Source: Candidatus Zixiibacteriota bacterium
GTDB lineage: Bacteria > Zixibacteria > MSB-5A5 > GN15 > FEB-12
DNA: 39,536 bases
Direction: 5' to 3'
Assembly: GCA_028715215.1 (NCBI GenBank)
Contig: JAQUSF010000020.1
Span: forward strand, 1-39,536
Part shown: piece by piece, positions 1-7,367 of the stretch
How positions within the stretch are numbered: the stretch's first letter is position 1
How the letters are laid out: each line of letters begins with the position of its first letter
Made by a program: the position numbers and the translations under genes
Notes under the pieces: generated by a model
What the model was told of the DNA's origin: nothing
Database searches by the model: none
What the model saw: only the letters and a program-made list of their open reading frames with translations

Positions 1-1238
1 ACCTTATCCCCGGACTGGAGAATATAACTGTAACCTTCGTTATCTTCAAAAAGAGCGCGGTTTCCAGCGCCGGCCTCAATGACCCCCACCAGCTTCAAAC
101 CTTCCACGTTGGCCAGGCGCTGCTGGATAGGGCTGTCGTAAGTACGGCTTTCATTTATGAGCGTCTCAAATGGGTCGCGATAGGCATTGGCCTTGTATTT
201 CACCACCAGCCGCTGCGGGAACTCCGCCACCAGAGTCCCTTTGATTTTAGTGGGTCGGGTCGGGCTGCGGCGAAATCGCGAAGTCGAGGTGGACTGACTT
301 TTATTTTCTTCCAGCTGGGGTTTTCCCTCCGATTGAGGAGCTTCCTTTTTCTCTACCTTCTCTTCCTTTTTCACAGGCGCCGGTTTGTCCGATGAGGTTG
401 ACCCTGGAGAAGGTTTTTCCGGTGCCAAAGTTTCGGCAGCTTCCGGCTTGGTATTGAGTTTCTGTTCAGGTTTACCATCCTGGGAAACTGTCGGCCCAAC
501 GGTCGGAGAATCATTGACTGCCAGTTTGATATCCTTCGACGGCGGGGTTGTTTTTTCTTTCTCCGCCGGAACGGGTTTTACCACCGGTGGCGGCGGCGGG
601 CTGGTCGCAACATCTTTTTGTATCCCGGTTTCCGGCTGTACGGTCGGGCCGGATAAAACCGCCTGAACCGGGTTCGGGGCTACCACCGGTTTTGATACTA
701 CCGGCTCCTGGGAGACCGGCTTGACTTCAGCCTTTTTTCCATCCGACGGCAAACTCTGAGCTACCGTGACCGGAGCCGGTTTCGGTTTTTCCTGCTGTGG
801 ATTCATCAGATATTTAACCGTTGACCAGGTCATAAAAGAAGCGGTCTTTTTATCCTGGAAATAAACCGTAACCGCACTGTTATCGGCTTCAATCCTGTAA
901 ATGGAACTTTCTTTCAGGTCGAACACCACCCGGACGATCTCTTCCGGGGTGACACTGTACTGACTCGAACGAATACTTTCCACCAGGCAATCGGGCAGAG
1001 CCGTGAAGTTTTTCTGACCCAGGGCATGGGTAGCCGCCAGAATATCAACAATAACCCGGAAAGGTTTACCGTCTTTGGGTTCTTCCGTCTGATGGACAAA
1101 ACGAATCTTGCCATCGACATAGATCCTGGCCACCGTATTCCCGTCGAGATAACTCAGCTCAACGTTCGTAACCCGGGCGGCAAAAACCGACGAGATACCG
1201 AGGAGAACGAATATCGATATATATATTATTTTTTTCAT
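1..1238 (-). CDS. AMIN-domain / PilP-like pilus assembly protein (3' end outside window)
   Basis: Reading leftwards from an ATG at 1238, an open frame of about 412 codons runs off the left edge without a stop. It starts with a signal peptide (MKKIIYISIFVLLGISSVFA). An AMIN-like beta domain follows at about residues 22-130. Next is a long low-complexity linker rich in Pro, Lys, Glu and Ser at about 140-320. The visible end resembles PilP: a DPF motif, then a Leu-rich stretch with LVGVIEAG, NRALFED, GYSYIL and SGDK. The gene lies 15 bases after the pilO stop, where PilP is encoded in pilMNOPQ operons. PilP normally links PilN/PilO to the PilQ secretin; AMIN domains, usually found in PilQ, bind peptidoglycan. 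An in-frame ATG at 1250 is possible, but GGAG would directly abut it, so 1238 is preferred. The operon position and PilP-like end make a PilP equivalent likelier than PilQ itself; pilQ is probably just outside. Confidence 0.75.
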   Translation of the reverse strand, partial: MKKIIYISIFVLLGISSVFAARVTNVELSYLDGNTVARIYVDGKIRFVHQTEEPKDGKPFRVIVDILAATHALGQKNFTALPDCLVESIRSSQYSVTPEEIVRVVFDLKESSIYRIEADNSAVTVYFQDKKTASFMTWSTVKYLMNPQQEKPKPAPVTVAQSLPSDGKKAEVKPVSQEPVVSKPVVAPNPVQAVLSGPTVQPETGIQKDVATSPPPPPVVKPVPAEKEKTTPPSKDIKLAVNDSPTVGPTVSQDGKPEQKLNTKPEAAETLAPEKPSPGSTSSDKPAPVKKEEKVEKKEAPQSEGKPQLEENKSQSTSTSRFRRSPTRPTKIKGTLVAEFPQRLVVKYKANAYRDPFETLINESRTYDSPIQQRLANVEGLKLVGVIEAGAGNRALFEDNEGYSYILQSGDK

Positions 1239-1253
1239 TTTTCCACCCATCTC

Positions 1254-1877
1254 CTATAGCACAATCTCTTTAAGGCGTTCTTCTTCTTTGACAAAATATG
1301 TTGACAGGATGAAGGAGGCGGTTATGGTTTCCCTCTTTTTACCGACTTCCTTGACGTTTTTGTCATGCTCCGCTTCCGTCTTCGATATGGCTATGTCGTT
1401 GGCTTTAATTTCCATTTTGGAAATGTTGGCGATAAAAGGAAAGTTGGCCACATAACTGACGAAATTGCCGAACCCGTGATAAGTGCCGGTCATAACAATC
1501 TCGAACGACGCCATATTATAGAATTCCTGGGAAGTAATAGGGAGCGGTTGAATCCGGGTGATTTTCGAGCCGGTCAGGGAAGAAGCCGTATGCAATTGAA
1601 CCAGGAAGGAGGGGATCTGCTTTACTTCGGGAAGCAGGGCTTCGATTTCATGATACCGCCCTACCAACTCTGTGTACTCCAGCTTCAGGGCATCGAGCGA
1701 CTTAGCCTTCATCTCGACATTCTTTAAATTAGTGGTAATAGTTTCAAATTCCTGGCTTTTCAGAGATATCTGACTGTCATAGCGGGAATAAACCCGTGAA
1801 TACCAGAAATAGACCACAATCAAGAAGGCCACGACGGCAATTATTATTTTCTGATTTTTCGCATCTTTGAAGTCCAT
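1254..1877 (-). CDS. pilO: Type IV pilus inner-membrane protein PilO
   Basis: A 207-residue protein with a single N-terminal membrane segment at about residues 10-26 (IIIAVVAFLIVVYFW). A coiled-coil-like stretch follows at about 30-75, then a ferredoxin-like periplasmic domain including the segment LPEVKQIPSFLVQLHTAS, typical of PilO. PilO dimerises with PilN and forms the periplasmic alignment complex that connects the cytoplasmic PilM ring to PilP and PilQ. It is encoded directly after pilN with a 12-base gap and before the AMIN/PilP-like gene, so the order fits the canonical pil operon. The length is normal for the family. The related GspM-type secretion component is an alternative, but the PilM/PilN context favours PilO. 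Confidence 0.85.
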   Translation of the reverse strand: MDFKDAKNQKIIIAVVAFLIVVYFWYSRVYSRYDSQISLKSQEFETITTNLKNVEMKAKSLDALKLEYTELVGRYHEIEALLPEVKQIPSFLVQLHTASSLTGSKITRIQPLPITSQEFYNMASFEIVMTGTYHGFGNFVSYVANFPFIANISKMEIKANDIAISKTEAEHDKNVKEVGKKRETITASFILSTYFVKEEERLKEIVL

Positions 1878-1889
1878 TTACCCTTACTC

Positions 1890-2600
1890 CTAATTTAAAG
1901 TCTTGTGACTGGTTTTAGAGTCTGAGGGTGCAGTCTCTTCTTCCGTATCGGCAATCAAATTCTGCAACTCATCGTCGGACAGGTAATGCAGGTTGCACGA
2001 CAGAACGAAATTATAGGCTTTTTCTTTTTCTCCGAATTTAGTTTCGTTGCTGGAAAGCAGCTCTACTTCATCAAAATAATCAGAGCGCATCATTTTAATC
2101 ATAAAAGCCGCCAGGGCGTTCAATGTAAAGGCATACCCTTCAAGCTCGACTTTTCTTACCAGGACGCTGCTAACAGCCGGTTGCGGCGTACTGGCCACGT
2201 TACCCTTCTGATCGGGGCTGGTTGGAACATCCACCTTTTCCTTAAAATTACCAATCCATACAAATTCAGGAATATTCATCGCCAGGTTTTCGAGAATGCG
2301 TACCCAGACGGTCCGGTGCCGGTCGAGGTTTTCCACGGCCTGCATTCGCTGGGTAATTTTCCCCTTTACTTCGATCAGGGCGTCGACCAAGCGGATATCC
2401 TGTTGCAGGACGGAAGCGCGTTGCTGGGCTTTCCTTATATTTTGTTCCAGGTTTCCGAGCTGATACATTTGATAAAAGGTTATCCCGACCAGCATGACCA
2501 CCACGCCCACCGAAGCCGCGATGGCATAGACACCTGTTTTGCCCAGACTTATTTTTGAACCCTTGAGGTAATTCTTGGGAAGTAGATTTATTTCTATCAT
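1890..2600 (-). CDS. pilN: Type IV pilus assembly protein PilN
   Basis: A 236-residue bitopic inner-membrane protein. It begins with the family's conserved cytoplasmic peptide (MIEINLLPKNY), the PilM-docking motif. A transmembrane helix lies at about residues 23-45 (GVYAIAASVGVVVMLVGITFY), followed by a coiled coil at about 50-85 and a periplasmic domain with the WVRILENLAMNIPEFVWI segment. The C-terminal tail is acidic. The start lies 6 bases after the pilM stop, implying translational coupling. PilN pairs with PilO in the periplasm and recruits PilM in the cytoplasm. Nothing is truncated. Confidence 0.88.
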   Translation of the reverse strand: MIEINLLPKNYLKGSKISLGKTGVYAIAASVGVVVMLVGITFYQMYQLGNLEQNIRKAQQRASVLQQDIRLVDALIEVKGKITQRMQAVENLDRHRTVWVRILENLAMNIPEFVWIGNFKEKVDVPTSPDQKGNVASTPQPAVSSVLVRKVELEGYAFTLNALAAFMIKMMRSDYFDEVELLSSNETKFGEKEKAYNFVLSCNLHYLSDDELQNLIADTEEETAPSDSKTSHKTLN

Positions 2601-2606
2601 ATTACA

Positions 2607-3659
2607 TTACCTCGCTTTCCGCATTGCCAGACCGATGGCCACCGACAACAAGGGGGCGATTTTCTCCGGCTGAAGATACTGGAATAATTCCGGGTCATAA
2701 TCGATATTACGCAGGGGGTTGGCAATCTCCAGGGGAATACCGAGCTTGGACTGGAGGAAGTCCGGAAGGTACGGCAGTAAAGCGCCGCCGCCGGAAAGAA
2801 CCAACCAATCAATATTGTCTATTTTATTCTGCGATTTAAAGTACGAAAACGCCATTTCAACACCGGAAATCAATTCGTCGGTGGCCGAAATGATGGTGGC
2901 TTTAAGCATATCCTGGTCGATGGAATCCGTCATTTCACCTTTGAGTGCTTTAGCCGTCAATTCGGGATTGAGTCGAAATTCTCGCTGAATAGCGTTATAA
3001 ATTTCCCGGGTCCCGGCAGAGACATCGCGCGTGGACTTGAACAAGCCTTCCGACAGGTACGTGATGTTGGTCACGTCGAAACCGATATTCACCAGGGCTG
3101 TCACCCGGGCCGGGTCCGGTTCATAGTTGTTTTCGTAGGCATTAAGGATGGCAAAAGCATCGTCATCAACCACCACCGGACGCAATCCGCAATCTTCGAT
3201 CAACTCCAGATACATCTGAAGATACTCTTTCCGGGCGGCCACCAGCAGCACTTCCATCTTATTAACTTCATCATCGGTTTTAATGATATGGTAGTCCAGG
3301 GTAACATCATCGACGTCAAAAGGTGCCCGCTGTTCTGTTTCAAAAAGGATGGCTTGTTCCGCTTCCGGCCCGGTTTTTTTATCAATGGTAAATTTGTCGG
3401 TAATAACGCCATGCCCGGAAATGGATACTACCACATCCTTGATCTTGGGGTCGGTCTGGTCTATTAAGGACTGGATATTGAAAATAACGGCTTCACGGTC
3501 GCGGATTTCATCTGCGACGATGGCTTCGGGAGGCAATTCACGAATCCCGATAGCTGAAACCGAATACCCTCCTTTGTTGTGATCCAGTTTAACCAATTTC
3601 AGGGAATTGGCCCCGATATCCAGACCAACTGTTGACTTATTCCTGCGTGGAAAAATCAT
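2607..3659 (-). CDS. pilM: Type IV pilus assembly ATPase-like protein PilM
   Basis: A 350-residue actin-like (FtsA/PilM family) cytoplasmic protein. The phosphate-1 loop is seen near the start (VGLDIGANSLKLVKL), a second nucleotide-binding strand at ALVNIGFDVTN, and the adenosine motif LSGGGALLPYLPDFL near residue 290. PilM binds ATP and the N-terminal tail of PilN, forming the cytoplasmic ring of the pilus machine. It is the first gene of the operon; GAGTG lies 5 bases before the ATG. No promoter with good -35 and -10 boxes is evident in the AT-rich leader upstream (3660-3890). The extension, retraction and platform genes (pilB, pilT, pilC) are not in this window. Confidence 0.9.
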   Translation of the reverse strand: MIFPRRNKSTVGLDIGANSLKLVKLDHNKGGYSVSAIGIRELPPEAIVADEIRDREAVIFNIQSLIDQTDPKIKDVVVSISGHGVITDKFTIDKKTGPEAEQAILFETEQRAPFDVDDVTLDYHIIKTDDEVNKMEVLLVAARKEYLQMYLELIEDCGLRPVVVDDDAFAILNAYENNYEPDPARVTALVNIGFDVTNITYLSEGLFKSTRDVSAGTREIYNAIQREFRLNPELTAKALKGEMTDSIDQDMLKATIISATDELISGVEMAFSYFKSQNKIDNIDWLVLSGGGALLPYLPDFLQSKLGIPLEIANPLRNIDYDPELFQYLQPEKIAPLLSVAIGLAMRKAR

Positions 3660-3892
3660 AAATCACTCTATTTCTTTAATAAAATTTTTATCGTTTCTAT
3701 AGCTCTAATACTTCTAAGGTTATCGACAAAAAAGACTTTCAATTAACGGACGTTTTGAAAAAAAAGTCCTTATCCTTAAGTTTTTTCACCTTTTGGTTTT
3801 TTCCCCGGCATAACCGATTACTATGTTAGCTATCGGTGTTTAAACCGGGAAGCTTTACATTTTTTAGTGATTTCAGGTAAGTCTTTCGGAGA

Positions 3893-3932
3893 CAAAAAAA
3901 TACCCCCTGGCCACAGGGGGTATTGTTTTTTT
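3893..3932 (-). terminator. Rho-independent terminator, possibly bidirectional
   Basis: A perfect 10-bp stem (ATACCCCCTG at 3900-3909 with its complement at 3914-3923) closes a 4-base loop. T-runs occur on both sides: seven T after the stem on the minus strand and nine on the plus strand. It sits 19 bases past the stop of the pseudopilin gene, which it most likely terminates, separating it from pilM. Confidence 0.85.
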
Positions 3933-3941
3933 TCGTAACTA

Positions 3942-4451
3942 TCAATAGAAATATGAGTTACAGTGAACCCGGCCGGTCGAGGAAAGCACGTTATTGTCAA
4001 AAATCGCCACCACGCCTTCCGTTGCAGCCAACATTATTAAATTACCGCCACCATTAAAACGGCAGGAACCATTTGGACGGAAAAGAAAAACATTGTTTTC
4101 GACATCCGTACTTAAGTAACTGAATTCCGTCGGTAAAGTATCCACCCGAATGACCGAATCCCCCGTCACAAAATCATAACCTGCCAAATTAACCATGTCT
4201 TTAAACAGAGTGTAGGTCATATCCCCCGGATTAAAATGCACGCCATACTGTTCCTTGTCCGTTATGGCTTCAGAACGCGCCAGCCTCAGGGTGGAGTTGA
4301 CATCACGGTTCGCCGCGTTAAAACGATGTCTCTCATAAGCAATCTGAAATCGCGGTACCGCCATGGTAGCCACAATACCAACAATCACGGCCGTAATTAA
4401 AAGTTCAAGTAATGTCACACCACTATCTGATAAAAATTTTCTTTTCATCAC
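3942..4451 (-). CDS. GspH/FimT-type pseudopilin with type III prepilin leader
   Basis: A 169-residue protein with a short positively charged leader ending in Ser-Gly. This is followed by a hydrophobic helix with the invariant Glu at +5 (VTLLELLITAVIVGIVATMAVP). Prepilin peptidase would cleave after Gly11 and methylate the new N-terminus. The remainder has the GspH/FimT pattern: RFNAANRDVNSTLRLARSEAI, then a beta-rich C-terminal domain with VFLFRPNGSC. Minor pseudopilins of this class initiate type IV pili or type II secretion pseudopili. The nearby pilMNO operon suggests the pilus, but the gene has its own terminator and is likely a separate transcript. The RBS AAAGGTG lies just upstream of the ATG. 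Confidence 0.85.
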   Translation of the reverse strand: MMKRKFLSDSGVTLLELLITAVIVGIVATMAVPRFQIAYERHRFNAANRDVNSTLRLARSEAITDKEQYGVHFNPGDMTYTLFKDMVNLAGYDFVTGDSVIRVDTLPTEFSYLSTDVENNVFLFRPNGSCRFNGGGNLIMLAATEGVVAIFDNNVLSSTGRVHCNSYFY

Positions 4452-4769
4452 TGCACCTTTAGAGCTTTTGTTATTTGAGCTGCCATATTATTTCTTCTTT
4501 TTATCAGCATAACCTATGCCTTAAAAACCAAGAAATAGTCACCTCTCTTGTGATAATCCATCCCGTTAAATAACAACGGATTGTCCCAAAAAAGCAAAAA
4601 CCGGTAAAGTCTTCTGGAACATTATATAATTGGCAGAAATTATATAATTATGGGTTTCAACCAATATATTTGGATATTTTAAGCTTAATGATTATATTAG
4701 TGTTATAATATTACCCGTAAGGTACGACAAGTCTATTAAGAGACAGTCACAACGGAAAGGACAAAATTG
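4452..4769. other. Divergent intergenic region with duplicated AT palindrome
   Basis: These 318 bases separate the divergent pseudopilin and subtilase genes and hold no convincing ORF. The palindromic core ATTATATAATT occurs at 4621-4631 and again at 4639-4649, so the copies are 18 bases apart. A TATAAT at 4704-4709 could be a -10 box for the plus-strand gene, but no good -35 precedes it. The rest is AT-rich without recognisable signals. Confidence 0.4.
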
Positions 4770-7151
4770 ATGAAGACTCCTTTGACCACCGCAGCTTTTT
4801 CTTTAATCCTTATTCTGACAATTAATATAACAAGCTTTGGAATTGAGGCTGGTTGGGAAACCAAAGCCCTGTCAAATGGGCCGGTTGTTATACCCCGTTC
4901 CGAACCGGTTATTGCCGACGTAACCCGGGCATATTTAAACCGGGAAAACAGTGAAAATTTAAAAATCTGGGTTTTTTTCACCGACAAACAAGTTTTTACC
5001 GGGGCTGATTTCGACCGGAAAGCTACTGATATAAAAATCAATGAAAAAACCATGGCGCGGCGAACGAAGGTCGGCCGTGATGAAGTTTTATTCGTCGATT
5101 TGCCGGTTGCCGGTGAATATATAAATAGCGTAATTTCAAAAGGAGCCCAATTGCGACGGATTTCCAAGTGGCTTAATGCCGCCAGTTTCGAGGTGCCGGC
5201 TGACCGGCTGGCGGAAATTGAGGCTCTTCCTTTTGTTGCCCAGATAAAACCGATGGCGGGTTTTAAAAAGGAATACCCGGCCAGTGCCAAGTCTCAGTCC
5301 CCGGAATCGCAGGGTGTCGAATCCACCACCGCTCTTAATTACGGTAATTCGTCAGGTCAGCTCACCCAGATAAAAGTGCCCGAAGCTCATGAGCTCGGGT
5401 TTACCGGTAAAGGCGTTACGCTGGCGGTTTTTGATACCGGTTATCGTAAGAGTCACGAAGCCTTTGCCAGTCATTATGCCCATGGCCGGGTGCTGGCGGA
5501 ATGGGATTTCATTTTCAACGATAATAACACCGCCAACCAGACCGGTGACTGGACCAGCCAGTGGGTACATGGCACCGGGACCTGGGCTGTCGCAGGGGGT
5601 AACAAAGACGGTAAAATATACGGTCCGGCTTACGAAGCTAATTTTCTTTTAGCCAAGACCGAGGATGTACGTTCTGAGACTCCGGTTGAGGAAGACAACT
5701 GGGTGGCGGCGCTGGAATGGGCGGATTCGCTCGGGGCTGATGTAATCACCTCTTCCCTGGGTTATTCCGACTGGTACACCTATGCTAATATGAACGGACT
5801 GACCGCCACCATTACCGTGGCGGCCAATCTCGCCGATGGCCTGGGGATTGTCGTTTGTAACTCGATGGGGAATTCCGGTCCCGGCACGGGAACATTAAGC
5901 GCTCCGGCCGATGCCTTTAATATACTGGCAGTGGGGGCGGTCAATTCCTATGGCACGATTGCCGGGTTTTCTTCGCGCGGTCCGACCTACGACGGCCGCA
6001 CCAAACCGGAGGTTTGCGCCCAGGGAGTAAATACCTACTGGGCTGACGCCGGCGGGGATGCCAGCTACGGCTATGCCGATGGTACTTCCCTGTCCTGTCC
6101 CCTGGTAGCCGGAGCGGTCTGCGTACTTATCGAGGCTCACCCGGAATACACACCGGCTATGATTCGTACCGCGCTGATGGAAACCGCTTCGAAAGCAGCA
6201 GCGCCCGACAATACCTACGGCTGGGGAATTATCAATCTCCTCAAAGCAATAAACTGGGGGGTTAATTTTGCCGGTGATGTTAGAATCGGCGACGCCCCTC
6301 TGACGGTCAATTTCAGCGACAGTTCCACTCTCAGTACACCTACCTGGTTGTGGCACTTTGGCGACGGAGACAGTTCCACCTTGCAAAATCCGGTTCATGA
6401 GTATGGAAATCCGGGAGCCTATGATGTTTCCCTGACGATTGAAACTTCCTATGGCCCACTTACCAATACCAAACCAAACTACATCGTCGCCCTGGCGGAT
6501 ACTATGAAAATCGACAATGTCGAGGGCCCGCTGAATACGACGCTGGAAGTAACCATCAACGCCGTCAATAATATTGCCCTGAACCGCCTGCAGATTCCGG
6601 TTGAATACGACGGCCCTTTAAGTTTAAAATTCGACGGCTATGTCATTACCGGATGCCGTACCGCCGCTTTCAGCATTGTTGAATATATGAATTACGATGG
6701 CGCCAACAAACGACTGACCCTCAATATGGAAGCCGGCAGTGGCCCGGATCTTGAACCCGGCAATGGCCCGGTCGTGAAACTAAAATTCAAGATTCAGTCA
6801 ATCGGTGCTGGAGATCCTACCAATTACCTGATTATGGACGGTTACGGCACATACGAACCACGGTTTTACAGTGAGATGATTGATTATACCCCCGAGCTCG
6901 TTACCGGCAGTATCAGTTATGGCGGGTGTTGCGTCGGTTTGACCGGCAATATCGATTGTTCCGCATCCGAGGAACCGGACATTACCGACATCACCACCCT
7001 CATTGACCATTTATACCTTAATCATCCTGACCTGTGCTGTCCGGAAGAAGCCGATTGCAACGGCAGCGGCGGGGATCCGGATATCTCGGATATTACCCGG
7101 ATTATCGATTACCTCTATATCAGCCATACCCCTCTGGCACCGTGTCAGTAA
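4770..7151 (+). CDS. Secreted subtilisin-like (S8) protease with PKD and dockerin-like domains, copy 1
   Basis: A 793-residue exported serine protease. Signal peptide at residues 1-25. The prodomain at about 48-170 (KIWVFFTDK, RRISKWLNAASF) resembles that of Bacteroidetes-type S8 enzymes. The catalytic triad is Asp222 (VFDTGY), His267 (VHGTGTWA) and Ser440 (DGTSLSCP); oxyanion Asn is in NSMGNSG. A PKD domain spans about 498-572 (LWHFGDGDSS, HEYGNPGAYDVSL). A beta-sandwich, possibly cohesin-like, covers about 575-715. The C-terminus has two dockerin-like repeats (about 719-793), each ending in DI(T/S)DITxxIDxLY, with CC pairs before them. The start is ATG 4770 rather than TTG 4767, because GGAAAGG lies 9 bases before the ATG. 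A closely related paralogue follows directly. Both copies keep all catalytic residues. It probably degrades extracellular proteins; the substrate is unknown. Confidence 0.9.
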   Translation: MKTPLTTAAFSLILILTINITSFGIEAGWETKALSNGPVVIPRSEPVIADVTRAYLNRENSENLKIWVFFTDKQVFTGADFDRKATDIKINEKTMARRTKVGRDEVLFVDLPVAGEYINSVISKGAQLRRISKWLNAASFEVPADRLAEIEALPFVAQIKPMAGFKKEYPASAKSQSPESQGVESTTALNYGNSSGQLTQIKVPEAHELGFTGKGVTLAVFDTGYRKSHEAFASHYAHGRVLAEWDFIFNDNNTANQTGDWTSQWVHGTGTWAVAGGNKDGKIYGPAYEANFLLAKTEDVRSETPVEEDNWVAALEWADSLGADVITSSLGYSDWYTYANMNGLTATITVAANLADGLGIVVCNSMGNSGPGTGTLSAPADAFNILAVGAVNSYGTIAGFSSRGPTYDGRTKPEVCAQGVNTYWADAGGDASYGYADGTSLSCPLVAGAVCVLIEAHPEYTPAMIRTALMETASKAAAPDNTYGWGIINLLKAINWGVNFAGDVRIGDAPLTVNFSDSSTLSTPTWLWHFGDGDSSTLQNPVHEYGNPGAYDVSLTIETSYGPLTNTKPNYIVALADTMKIDNVEGPLNTTLEVTINAVNNIALNRLQIPVEYDGPLSLKFDGYVITGCRTAAFSIVEYMNYDGANKRLTLNMEAGSGPDLEPGNGPVVKLKFKIQSIGAGDPTNYLIMDGYGTYEPRFYSEMIDYTPELVTGSISYGGCCVGLTGNIDCSASEEPDITDITTLIDHLYLNHPDLCCPEEADCNGSGGDPDISDITRIIDYLYISHTPLAPCQ

Positions 7152-7171
7152 AAATAAAACAAGTTGTTGAT

Positions 7172-7205
7172 AAAACCGTCTTTATGAAAAGACGGTTTTT
7201 TTTAT
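7172..7205 (+). terminator. Rho-independent terminator after subtilase copy 1
   Basis: A 12-bp stem (7172-7183 with 7188-7199, AAAACCGTCTTT and its complement) has a 4-base loop and runs straight into eight T. It lies 20 bases past the stop, so the two subtilases are probably separate transcripts. Confidence 0.85.
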
Positions 7206-7268
7206 TGCCAAAAGTTTAATTATTCCGATAATGTTTTTAAACGCATAATTTGCAGTTATAAGAAAAGG

Positions 7269-7296
7269 TTGACAAAAATAAAATTCTTCATAACTT
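7269..7296 (+). promoter_or_regulatory. Candidate sigma70-type promoter for subtilase copy 2
   Basis: TTGACA at 7269-7274 is followed after 16 bases by TAACTT at 7291-7296. The -35 is consensus; the -10 is weak. It lies about 70 bases before the start at 7368 and behind the terminator of the previous gene. Confidence 0.35.
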
Positions 7297-7367
7297 GATA
7301 GTACGGACTGCAATATGGTCTTGCTGATTATACACCCTTTTAAACTTTCATTGAAAGGAAACCATCA

